Assembly (NCBI RefSeq): GCF_035982055.1
Contig: NZ_CP108427.1
Span: 7,191,001-7,255,000 of the forward strand
Direction of reading: 5' to 3'
DNA length: 64,000 nt
Origin: Streptomyces sp. NBC_01288
GTDB lineage: Bacteria > Actinomycetota > Actinomycetes > Streptomycetales > Streptomycetaceae
This document shows positions 1 to 7,171 of the stretch, in pieces. The first letter of the stretch is position 1. Each line of letters opens with the position of its first letter. Both the position numbers and the translations under genes were made by a program. A model generated the notes under the pieces. It had not been told where the DNA came from, made no database searches, and worked only from the letters and a program-made list of their open reading frames with translations.

Positions 1-799
1 ACAGGCTCAAGGAGTCCTGGATGGTGAGAGCCTGCGAACGCATTCTGGCATATCGCATCTGGAGCATGCTCACCACTTTTCGATCAGTGATGAGCAGCCC
101 GCTCTCGTGTCCCTCGGAGTACGCGTACCACCGGTTGTTGGGCTCTTCGAGTAGCTGCATGGGGCCGTTCAACCCGGCGTGACGGTCCCGCAGTTGGGGC
201 ATGATCTGGACCTCTACGTTCCGCAGCTCGGCGATCCGCAGCACGTGGTCGATGAGTTCCCGCGTAACGTCTGGTCCACCTGTGCGGCGCAGGAACATGC
301 TCTCTTCCAGGATGAAGCTGAACGCCGTGTTCGGCCGCTCCCACAACAGCCGTTGCCGCTTCTCTCGTTCCACCCACTGGGTCTCGATCTGCGCGTCGTC
401 CATCGGTGGCAGATGCTCGTTGAATAGCGTCCGGGCGTACGCCTCCGTCTGCAACAGCCCCGGAATCATGCGGCATTCGTACGTATACAGCGTGATCGCC
501 GTCTTCTCCTTCAGCGCCCACTGCCGGAACCAAGCCGCCAACCCCGGCCGCCGCTCCAGGTGTTCCGCACCCCGCCGCACCGCCCCGGTGTTCCCCAGTA
601 CCGGCTCCGACCGCTCCACGTACAGCGTGTCCGGCATCCGCCTCCCCAACTCCACCGACTCCACGGTGTGTTTGGAGTACCCGATCTGCCTGCCGAACGC
701 CTCCCGGCTCAGCCCCGCATGCTCCCGCAAGGCCTGCAACATCGCCCCGAACGTCCGCAGGCTGTCGGATACTTCGGGCTCGCTGCTGCCCTCGACCAT
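1..799 (-). CDS. XRE-family regulator with DUF5753 domain (3' end missing)
   Basis: The reading frame opens at an ATG ending at 799 behind GGGAGG and runs off the left edge without a stop, giving about 266 residues. The N-terminus (residues ~10-60) is a helix-turn-helix of the XRE type (LREHAGLSREAFGRQIGYSK). The rest matches DUF5753: an R.GL..W..WE-like stretch, then Y..R.IPGLLQTEAYAR, and a late MLQMRYARMRSQAL segment. In Streptomyces these regulators usually pair with small DUF397 proteins and an anti-sigma-like ATPase. The ATPase is present divergently at 930, and any DUF397 partner would lie left of the window. The regulated genes are unknown. The family call is secure because the domain order and the PGLLQTEAYAR signature are both visible. 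Confidence 0.93.
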   Translation of the reverse strand, partial: MVEGSSEPEVSDSLRTFGAMLQALREHAGLSREAFGRQIGYSKHTVESVELGRRMPDTLYVERSEPVLGNTGAVRRGAEHLERRPGLAAWFRQWALKEKTAITLYTYECRMIPGLLQTEAYARTLFNEHLPPMDDAQIETQWVEREKRQRLLWERPNTAFSFILEESMFLRRTGGPDVTRELIDHVLRIAELRNVEVQIMPQLRDRHAGLNGPMQLLEEPNNRWYAYSEGHESGLLITDRKVVSMLQMRYARMRSQALTIQDSLSL

Positions 800-860
800 G
801 GTCACCCACCTCCCGCGGACATGGTTACGGAACGTAGCGCGTACTGTCCAGCGTGTGACC

Positions 861-883
861 CCGTACGCTGCGCCAGCGTACGG
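861..883. promoter_or_regulatory. perfect inverted repeat between divergent XRE regulator and ATPase genes
   Basis: CCGTACGCTG and CAGCGTACGG are perfect 10-base arms separated by CGC. The dyad lies 62 bases upstream of the regulator start and 47 bases upstream of the ATPase start. This placement suggests an operator shared by the divergent pair, possibly autoregulatory. An RNA hairpin is the alternative reading. Confidence 0.55.
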
Positions 884-929
884 GCTCAGAACCTGGTGAA
901 CTGCCCTCTCCGAACGCCACATTGGGCCC

Positions 930-1517
930 ATGACCACCCAACCCACCGTCACCGTACGTACGTTCACCCAGCGCCTCAGCCTCACCCCCCGAGGCGCCCG
1001 CCTCGCCCGTCACCTCGCCCTGCATCAACTCCACGCCTGGGGCATCCCGCACGGCAGCACCGCCTCCGACACCGCCGGCGCGATCGTCGCCGAACTCGCC
1101 GCCAACGCGGTGACCCACGGCCGCGTACCGGGGCGGGACTTCGAACTCCGGCTCTCCCTCGTCACGGGAAGCGTCCGCATCGAGGTCACCGACACCCGTA
1201 CCGGACCACGTCCACCCGCACCCGGGGCCGTAGGACGACCGGAGCCGCTCGACGAGAACGGGCGGGGGCTCGTGATCGTGGAGGCGCTCGCGGATCGGTG
1301 GGAGGTGGTGGAGCGGGTGCCGCCGCCGGGCAAGACCGTGAGGGTGGAAATCGACCTGCCCAGGTGGTTGGCACTGGTCAGGGGGCTGGAGAGGCGGCTG
1401 GACCGGGATTCAGGCCCGGCTTCAGGTTCGGCTCAGGTTGGTGCGGGAGGTTGGCCCGTATGCACGGACACCGCCCCCGCACCCCCGAAGCCGACCGCAG
1501 CCGCCGCTGGTTCATGA
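930..1517 (+). CDS. ATP-binding regulator of the anti-sigma factor (HATPase_c) type
   Basis: This 195-residue protein has the GHKL ATP-binding fold of RsbW/SpoIIAB-like proteins. The N-box is ELAANAVTHG (residues ~54-63), the G1-like motif is DTRTG (~88-92), and the G2 box is GRGLVIVEALADRW (~112-125). Streptomyces carry many such single-domain ATPases. Some bind sigma or anti-anti-sigma factors, but no partner is adjacent here. No ribosome-binding site precedes the ATG, so leaderless translation is possible. The 3' end overlaps the next gene by 58 bases. Confidence 0.9.
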   Translation: MTTQPTVTVRTFTQRLSLTPRGARLARHLALHQLHAWGIPHGSTASDTAGAIVAELAANAVTHGRVPGRDFELRLSLVTGSVRIEVTDTRTGPRPPAPGAVGRPEPLDENGRGLVIVEALADRWEVVERVPPPGKTVRVEIDLPRWLALVRGLERRLDRDSGPASGSAQVGAGGWPVCTDTAPAPPKPTAAAAGS

Positions 1518-2800
1518 ACAAGGCGCTGCTCACCGGCGGAGTCGCCGCTGTCGCGACCATGACCGGCTGCTCGTCGAACTCCTCCGACACGGCCACCGCG
1601 TCCTCGTCCTCCGGCGCCCCGAACGGTGCCCCCTCGGGCGGCCCCGGCGGTGGCATGCCCACCGGCGCGATGCCTTCCGGCGGGCCCGGGGGAGGGGGCA
1701 GCGGAATGGGTCCCGGGCAGAGTGAGGTCAAGTACGCCGATTTCAAAGGCGTGACCACCAACGGCACGATCACCGACGGGCTCTACTCGATCCACTCCAC
1801 CGACGTCTCGACCGACGGCATCGTCAAGGCCGCGCAGGCCTTCCTCGACGGGCTCACCGCCAAGGAACGCAAGTCCTGCACCTTCGACGTCGACAACGAC
1901 GAGTGGCTGGCCTGGAGCAACGTCGACGGGTACCAGCGCAAGGGCGTGCGGATGGGCGACATCACCGCCACGAAGCGCAACCTCGGTTACGCGCTGCTCG
2001 GCGCCGCCCTGTCCGCCGACGGGCTCACCCAGACCCGCAACATCATGAAGCTCAACGCCTTCCTCGGCGACTACAGCGGCGGGAACAGGGACACGCTCAC
2101 TGAAGGTGCGTACTTCTTCACCTTCATGGGGACGCCGTCCACCACCAAGCCGTGGGGCTTCCAGTACGAGGGCCACCACGTGGCCATCAACTTCTTCGTG
2201 CTCGGCGACCAGGTCGTGATGACCCCGACCTTTATGGGGTCCGAGCCGACCTCCGCCACCTACAAGGGCGAGAAGATCACCCTCTTCAAGCCCGAGACCA
2301 AGGCCGGTCTCACCCTCCTGCGCACCCTCACCGCCGCCCAGCGCGCCAAGGTGATCTCCAGCACCAAGAAGTCCGGCGACGACATGAAGGCCGGTGCCGG
2401 GCAGGACAACGCCAAGCTCGCCTACCAGGGCCTCGTCGCCAAGGACTTCACCAGCGCCCAGAAGCAGAACCTGCTCGACCTGGTGCGCGTCTACGTCGGC
2501 AACATGAACGACGGCCACGCCGAGGTGAAGATGACGGAGGTCGAGGCCCACCTCGACGCGACCTACTTCTACTGGATGGGCGAGACCAAGGACTCCTCCG
2601 CCTTCTACTACCGCGTGCACAGCCCCGTCGTCCTCATCGAGTACGACGCCCAGTCACCGCTCGCGTACGGAACCAAGGGGGGAATGGGCGGGCCCAACGG
2701 CACCCCCACCCAGCAGCACATCCACACCATCATCCGGACCCCCAACGGCGGTGACTACGGCGTTGACCTGCTCAAGCTGCACCTGGACAACGACCACTGA
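1460..2800 (+). CDS. Tat-exported lipoprotein with DUF3500 domain
   Basis: A 446-residue protein begins at an ATG preceded by GGGAGG. The N-terminus has a twin-arginine motif (SRRWFMNK), a hydrophobic stretch and a lipobox (ATMTGC), followed by a Ser/Gly/Pro-rich linker to about residue 90. From there to the C-terminus it reads as DUF3500: WGFQYEGHHVAINFF in the middle and QQHIHTIIRTPNGGDYGVD near the end. The function of DUF3500 is unknown. A second ATG at 1514 overlaps the upstream stop codon as ATGA and would leave a plain Sec lipoprotein signal. I prefer 1460 because it keeps the twin arginines and has the better ribosome-binding site. The product should sit outside the membrane, lipid-anchored. 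Confidence 0.88.
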   Translation: MHGHRPRTPEADRSRRWFMNKALLTGGVAAVATMTGCSSNSSDTATASSSSGAPNGAPSGGPGGGMPTGAMPSGGPGGGGSGMGPGQSEVKYADFKGVTTNGTITDGLYSIHSTDVSTDGIVKAAQAFLDGLTAKERKSCTFDVDNDEWLAWSNVDGYQRKGVRMGDITATKRNLGYALLGAALSADGLTQTRNIMKLNAFLGDYSGGNRDTLTEGAYFFTFMGTPSTTKPWGFQYEGHHVAINFFVLGDQVVMTPTFMGSEPTSATYKGEKITLFKPETKAGLTLLRTLTAAQRAKVISSTKKSGDDMKAGAGQDNAKLAYQGLVAKDFTSAQKQNLLDLVRVYVGNMNDGHAEVKMTEVEAHLDATYFYWMGETKDSSAFYYRVHSPVVLIEYDAQSPLAYGTKGGMGGPNGTPTQQHIHTIIRTPNGGDYGVDLLKLHLDNDH

Positions 2801-2931
2801 CGACCGAGTCAACAGCCAGTGACATATGCCCAGTTGGCCCTTATGGGCTAAGAAGCCGCTTTCGATTCCTCATCACCATGATCTGGCTGATATGAAACCC
2901 TTTGGCCGAAAAAGCAAGATCAGGGGTGGAT

Positions 2932-4140
2932 GTGGGGAAACGATTCGACTCCGGAGCGCGGACCGGAGTACGGACCGGGGTGGTGATCGTCGGGGCGGGC
3001 CCGGCGGGGCTCGTCCTGGGGAACCTGCTGCTGGACAGCGGTATCGACTGCGTGATCCTGGAACGGCGCGGACGCGAGGCGGTGGAGGGGCGGGCCAGAG
3101 CGGGATTCCTGGCCGCCCACTCCGTCCGCGTCCTCACCCGACACGGCCTCGCGGACGGGATGTTGGCCAAGGGCCACACCCACCGCACCTGCCTCTTCCG
3201 CAGCGAGCGGGGTGAATTCACCCTCGACTACGGCGAGTTGGGGCGCGGCGAGGTCCACACGGTCTACCCCCAGCAGGAGTTGGTACGGGACCTGCTCGCC
3301 GAGTACCTCCGACGCGGCGGCGAGATCCGCTTCGACACGGAGGTCGAGGAGATCTCCGAGGGCGCCCGGGTACGGACGTCCGACGGCACGGACGTCACCG
3401 GGCGCTACGTCGCCGGGTGCGACGGACACCGGGGAGTCGCCCGCGCGACCATGACCGCCCACGGGACGCGCACCGCCCGCTGGGACCACGGCGTGAGCTG
3501 GCTCGCGGTCCTGGTCGAGGCCCCGCCGAGCATGGAAGCCGTCGGATACGCCCTGCACGAACGGGGATTCGCCGGCCACATGGCCCGTACGGCGACCGTC
3601 ACCCGCTACTACCTCCAGTGCCCGCGCGGGACCGATCCTGCCGACTGGAGCGAGGACCGGATCTGGGCCGAACTGGAAACCCGGTTCCGTGTCGACGAGT
3701 TCGGCGTGCTCAAGGACGGTCCGGTCCTGGAGAAGGCGGTCGTCGACCTGCGCTCCGACGTCCTCGACACCCCCGGCGAGGGCCGACTCTGGCTGGCGGG
3801 CGACGCCGCCGGCCTCATCAGCCCCTCCGCGGCGAAGGGCGCCAACCTCGCCGTACTCCAGGCCGAACGCCTCGCCCAGGCACTGACATCGGCGCTCAAG
3901 CACGCCGACGAGAGCGACCTCTCCCGCTACGCCGCCGACTGCCTGCCGCGCGTCTGGCGGGCCCACGAGTTCTCGCACTGGATGAGCGGCCTGCTGCACG
4001 GCCCGTCCGCCGAGGACACCGACAACACCGTCGAGGCCCACGCCCGCTACGGCCGCGCGCTCCAGTACGCCCGCCTGGACAGCCTGCGCACGTCCCGCAC
4101 GCACCAGGACCTCTTCGCCGAGAACTACACGGGCATCTGA
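2932..4140 (+). CDS. FAD-dependent aromatic hydroxylase, 4-hydroxybenzoate 3-monooxygenase-like
   Basis: The product (about 402 residues) has the class A flavoprotein hydroxylase layout: GAGPAG dinucleotide motif near residue 21, the DG motif in GCDGHRG, and the GD motif in LAGDAAGLISPSAAKGANLA. Detailed similarity to PobA runs through ERRGREAVEGRARAGFL, ALHERGFAGH, TRYYLQCP and the terminal ENYTGI, and the length is close to PobA's 394 residues. These enzymes use NAD(P)H and O2 to hydroxylate a phenol ring. By my alignment the substrate-ring tyrosines are kept but one carboxylate-binding serine is Met, so the substrate may not be 4-hydroxybenzoate. The GTG at 2932 is chosen for the AGGGG before it; an upstream GTG at 2926 and a TTG at 2902 are possible. 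It is followed 68 bases later by an O-methyltransferase, suggesting a hydroxylation/methylation pair. Confidence 0.85.
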   Translation: MGKRFDSGARTGVRTGVVIVGAGPAGLVLGNLLLDSGIDCVILERRGREAVEGRARAGFLAAHSVRVLTRHGLADGMLAKGHTHRTCLFRSERGEFTLDYGELGRGEVHTVYPQQELVRDLLAEYLRRGGEIRFDTEVEEISEGARVRTSDGTDVTGRYVAGCDGHRGVARATMTAHGTRTARWDHGVSWLAVLVEAPPSMEAVGYALHERGFAGHMARTATVTRYYLQCPRGTDPADWSEDRIWAELETRFRVDEFGVLKDGPVLEKAVVDLRSDVLDTPGEGRLWLAGDAAGLISPSAAKGANLAVLQAERLAQALTSALKHADESDLSRYAADCLPRVWRAHEFSHWMSGLLHGPSAEDTDNTVEAHARYGRALQYARLDSLRTSRTHQDLFAENYTGI

Positions 4141-4208
4141 CCCCGTCCCGCGCCTTCTCGTCTCCCGCCTCCCGCCTCCCGTCCCCACGATCCACCGGGA
4201 ACCCCTTC

Positions 4209-5813
4209 ATGAACCTCCCCGTCGTACAGGCACGCCTCGCCGCAGCCGACGTAGCACGCATCGAGCGCGCGGCGGCCTACGTCGAGACCCACGACACGGA
4301 CAAGGTCCTGGCCGAACTCCTTCCGGCCCTCACGTCGGCCGAACGGGCGGACGTCTCACGCCACTTGGTCTTCGACCACACCGCCGTCCTGGTCTTCCCG
4401 GACTCCCTCGACGGCCTCTGCGAGGAACTCCGCCGTCTGGGCTTCGAACCGGGCCCGGTGACCCCGAGCGTCGTGGTCCGCGACCGCCTGACCCGCCGCT
4501 ACGGCCCGGAGCTCGCCGAGATCCCGGTGGGCATCGTGCACGTGGCGGTGGGGGGACGCAGCGTGGAGATCTTCGCGCTCCCGGTGCCCCCGGAGTCCGC
4601 ACTGGAGGCGGTGGCCGCGGACGAACGCGAGGCGGAACACGAGTCCCACCACGCCTTCGCGGTCACGGCCCCCGGCCCGGTGGTCCCCGCCGGCCTACGA
4701 CTCCTCCTCCAGGAGCGGGGCGGCGCGGTCCCCGACGGCGGCGGCTACAACGGCCACGAGAACGTCACCGTCCTCTACCACCGCACCACCACCCACCGCC
4801 GCTTCGAACTCCGCCTCCCCGGCCGCCACTTGCCCCTCCCCGACCCGACGACAACCCTGCTCACCGTGATGACCGGAGCCTGGGCCACCCAAGCGGTGGC
4901 GACGATGGCCGAGTTGAACATCGCGGACCACCTGGCGGACCACCCCGGCATGTCGGCGGAGCGGCTGGCCACCCTCACCTCGACGCACCCGGACGCGCTA
5001 CGCCGCCTGCTCCGCTACCTGACGACACTGGGCCTGCTGACCGCCGCCGACGACACCTACCACCTCACGGCGGCAGGCCAACCCCTGCGCACGGCAACGG
5101 AGTTCTCCCTGCACCCCCTGGCCAAGCTCTACGCGGGCCCGTTCTACGACTCCTTCGCCGGCCTGACCCACTCCGTACGCACCGGCGAGGAAGCCTTCGC
5201 CCACCGCAACGGTAAGCACCACTTCGCCTACTTCGCCGAACACCCCGAACTGGGAAGCCTGTTCCACCGCTCGATGGCGGCCAGCGCGGAGATGTTCACT
5301 CCGGTACCGACGCTGATCGACTTCTCGAAGGCCCGCCGAGTGGTGGACGTGGGCGGCGGAAACGGCGCGCTGCTCGGTCGGTTGCTCCGAGCCCACCCCC
5401 ACCTGGAGGGCGTCCTCTACGAACGCCCCGGCGCCCTGGAAGCCGCCCGCACCCGACTCACCGAACGCTGCTCCTTCGTAGCCGGGGACTTCACCCGCTC
5501 CGTACCGGAGGGCGGAGACGTCTACCTCCTCTCCCGGGTCCTCCACGACTGGGACGACGACCGCTGCCTGACGATCCTCGGCAGGTGCGCGGACGCGATG
5601 CGCCCGGGCGCCCAACTCCTCGTGGTGGAGCGCCTGTTGCCCACCCCGACAGCGGTCGCCTGGGACGTCCACATGCTGTGCAACGTCGGCGGCCAGGAAC
5701 GCGACGAGGACCACTACCGACGCCTGCTGGAGAAGACAGGCTTCGAGATGCGGGCGAGTCACGCCCTGCCGTTGGGAGCGTCACTCATCACTGCTGTGCG
5801 GGCAACTCCCTGA
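4209..5813 (+). CDS. VOC-like domain fused to SAM-dependent O-methyltransferase
   Basis: The 534-residue product has two parts. Residues ~212-534 are a plant-type O-methyltransferase (Methyltransf_2): N-terminal dimerisation helices, SAM motif VVDVGGGNGALLG (~378-390), and the catalytic LSRVLHDWDDDR with His446. Residues ~45-205 resemble a vicinal-oxygen-chelate module: a strand FDHTAVLVF, then VEIFALP, HHAFAV and RRFELR. Those supply His57, Glu120, His148 and Glu200, the usual H-E-H-E metal-ligand order. The VOC reading is my inference. The methyltransferase call is firm. Located just after the flavin hydroxylase, the protein probably methylates a newly introduced phenolic hydroxyl. The first domain might bind or open the aromatic substrate. 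Confidence 0.85.
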   Translation: MNLPVVQARLAAADVARIERAAAYVETHDTDKVLAELLPALTSAERADVSRHLVFDHTAVLVFPDSLDGLCEELRRLGFEPGPVTPSVVVRDRLTRRYGPELAEIPVGIVHVAVGGRSVEIFALPVPPESALEAVAADEREAEHESHHAFAVTAPGPVVPAGLRLLLQERGGAVPDGGGYNGHENVTVLYHRTTTHRRFELRLPGRHLPLPDPTTTLLTVMTGAWATQAVATMAELNIADHLADHPGMSAERLATLTSTHPDALRRLLRYLTTLGLLTAADDTYHLTAAGQPLRTATEFSLHPLAKLYAGPFYDSFAGLTHSVRTGEEAFAHRNGKHHFAYFAEHPELGSLFHRSMAASAEMFTPVPTLIDFSKARRVVDVGGGNGALLGRLLRAHPHLEGVLYERPGALEAARTRLTERCSFVAGDFTRSVPEGGDVYLLSRVLHDWDDDRCLTILGRCADAMRPGAQLLVVERLLPTPTAVAWDVHMLCNVGGQERDEDHYRRLLEKTGFEMRASHALPLGASLITAVRATP

Positions 5814-5884
5814 TACTCCAGGCGTAGTTGTGGACCTTGGAGGGCGAGGCGGTGCCGACGGGCGCGGTCACTCCGGACGGCCCC

Positions 5885-6613
5885 TCATGTCGCCGTCAGC
5901 GCCGCCAGGGCGCGGTCCATCGCGGCGTTGAATTCTTCCGGCGTCAGCGGCAGGCGGGACTTGACATCCCGACTCCACTGGTCGGCGAGAACCTCGGCGG
6001 AGCCCTCCTCGACACCGTCGAGCGCCGCGTCGGCCAGGTCCGACGGCGCGATCTTGGCCACGGGCCAGCCCGCGGCCATGTCGGTGTCGGCCAGGCCGAG
6101 ATGCACCGCTGTCACGAGCGTGCCCTGCTCGGCGAGTTCCAGGCGGACGCCGTTGGTCATGGCCCAGGCGGCGGCCTTGGTCAGGTGGTAGGCATTGGCG
6201 CCCTTGCCCCCGAACCATGACATGGCGGAGAGGACGTTGACGATCGCGCCCCCGCCGTTCCCGGCGAGCGTCGGCGCGAACTCCCGGATCATTCCCAGGT
6301 GGCCGAACACGTTGGTCTCCAGCTCGTGCCGTACCGCGTCCAGCGAACCGGTCACCAGGTCGGTCCCCGTCTGGATGCCCGCGTTGTTGATGAGCAGCGA
6401 GACGTCCGGGGCGGCCTCGGCCGCGGCCCTCACGGATGCGGGATCGGCGATGTCGAGGGGCAGCACGTCGACCCCGGGCAGGTCCACGGTCTCGGGCCGG
6501 CGAGCCGTCGCGTAGACCTTGCGGGCGCCCCGTTCGAGCAGACGCTTGGCGAAGGCGCGGCCCAGGCCGCGGTTGGCTCCGGTGACAAGGGCGACTGAGT
6601 TGTTGATGTCCAT
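5885..6613 (-). CDS. short-chain dehydrogenase/reductase
   Basis: This is a classical SDR of 242 residues. The cofactor motif TGANRGLG is near residue 11, LLINNAG marks the Rossmann core, and the active-site pair appears as YHLTK with an upstream serine in LSAMSWF. It probably uses NADP(H). The ATG giving MDINNS is chosen over an upstream TTG because it brings the cofactor motif to its usual N-terminal position. The gene is divergent from a MerR regulator whose operator-like dyad lies in the shared promoter, so induction through that regulator is likely. The substrate is unknown. Confidence 0.92.
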   Translation of the reverse strand: MDINNSVALVTGANRGLGRAFAKRLLERGARKVYATARRPETVDLPGVDVLPLDIADPASVRAAAEAAPDVSLLINNAGIQTGTDLVTGSLDAVRHELETNVFGHLGMIREFAPTLAGNGGGAIVNVLSAMSWFGGKGANAYHLTKAAAWAMTNGVRLELAEQGTLVTAVHLGLADTDMAAGWPVAKIAPSDLADAALDGVEEGSAEVLADQWSRDVKSRLPLTPEEFNAAMDRALAALTAT

Positions 6614-6629
6614 GCCCGGTACGCTAGAA

Positions 6630-6648
6630 CCTGACGCTGACGTCAGAG
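6630..6648. promoter_or_regulatory. MerR-type operator in the SDR/merR divergent promoter
   Basis: CTGACG and CGTCAG form an inverted repeat with a four-base centre. Read toward the SDR gene, the dyad lies between TTGCCT and TAGCGT about 19-20 bases apart. Such a long spacer containing the operator is the hallmark of promoters that MerR proteins activate by DNA distortion. No binding data are available. The coordinates may be off by one base. Confidence 0.55.
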
Positions 6649-6685
6649 GCAAGTGGTCCTCGGGGCCGGGGCGAGGGGAATCACC

Positions 6686-7063
6686 ATGACCGTCACAGAG
6701 GCCGCGGCCGAGCGGCTGATCCGCATCGGCGAGGTGGCACGGGGCGCCGGCGTCTCGGTACGCGCCGTGCGCTACTACGAGCAGCAGGGGCTGCTCGTCG
6801 CGCGGCGCAGCCCATCAGGCCAGCGCCTCTACCGGCAGGACGCCGTCACCCTGATCCGGTTCTTCCAGCAGATGTTCGCCGCCGGCCTGACCAGCCGAAG
6901 GATCACGGAACTCCTTCCGTGCTGGGACTCCGGGCACACCGACGCTGACCAACGAGCCATGCTGCGCGCCGAGCGGGACCGCATCCAGGCCAAGATCGAC
7001 GACATGCAGGCCGCCCTGGACCGCCTCGACGAGGTCATCGCGATCACGGACACGCACCCGTAG
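6686..7063 (+). CDS. MerR-family transcriptional regulator
   Basis: The 125-residue product carries a typical MerR winged helix: RIGEVARGAGVSVRAVRYYEQQGLL at residues ~11-35, then RSPSGQRLYRQDAV. A dimerisation helix fills the C-terminus (RAMLRAERDRIQAKIDDMQAALDR). There is no cysteine-rich metal-binding tail, so it looks like an SDR/stress-type member and not a metal sensor. Start ATG 6686 follows GAGGGGAA. It is divergently paired with the SDR gene and presumably controls it and itself. Confidence 0.92.
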   Translation: MTVTEAAAERLIRIGEVARGAGVSVRAVRYYEQQGLLVARRSPSGQRLYRQDAVTLIRFFQQMFAAGLTSRRITELLPCWDSGHTDADQRAMLRAERDRIQAKIDDMQAALDRLDEVIAITDTHP

Positions 7064-7069
7064 GCACGG

Positions 7070-7090
7070 TCGGCCGGACGACCCGGCCGA
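7070..7090. terminator. hairpin after merR gene
   Basis: TCGGCCGG and CCGGCCGA are perfect 8-base arms around a five-base loop, 7 bases past the merR stop and between convergent genes. It has no U-tract, which is common for Streptomyces terminators. Confidence 0.55.
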
Positions 7091-7171
7091 GTTGCTCACG
7101 CGGCCTGCTGTTTCCGACCCTCGGTGCGGGCGCCGGCGGAAGCCGCGACGCCCACGCACCCGGACGAACCC

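Noticed and set aside
2902..5813. Secondary-metabolite gene cluster around the hydroxylase/methyltransferase
   Set aside because: No synthase, synthetase, terpene cyclase, transporter or pathway regulator is adjacent; only the two-gene cassette is supported.
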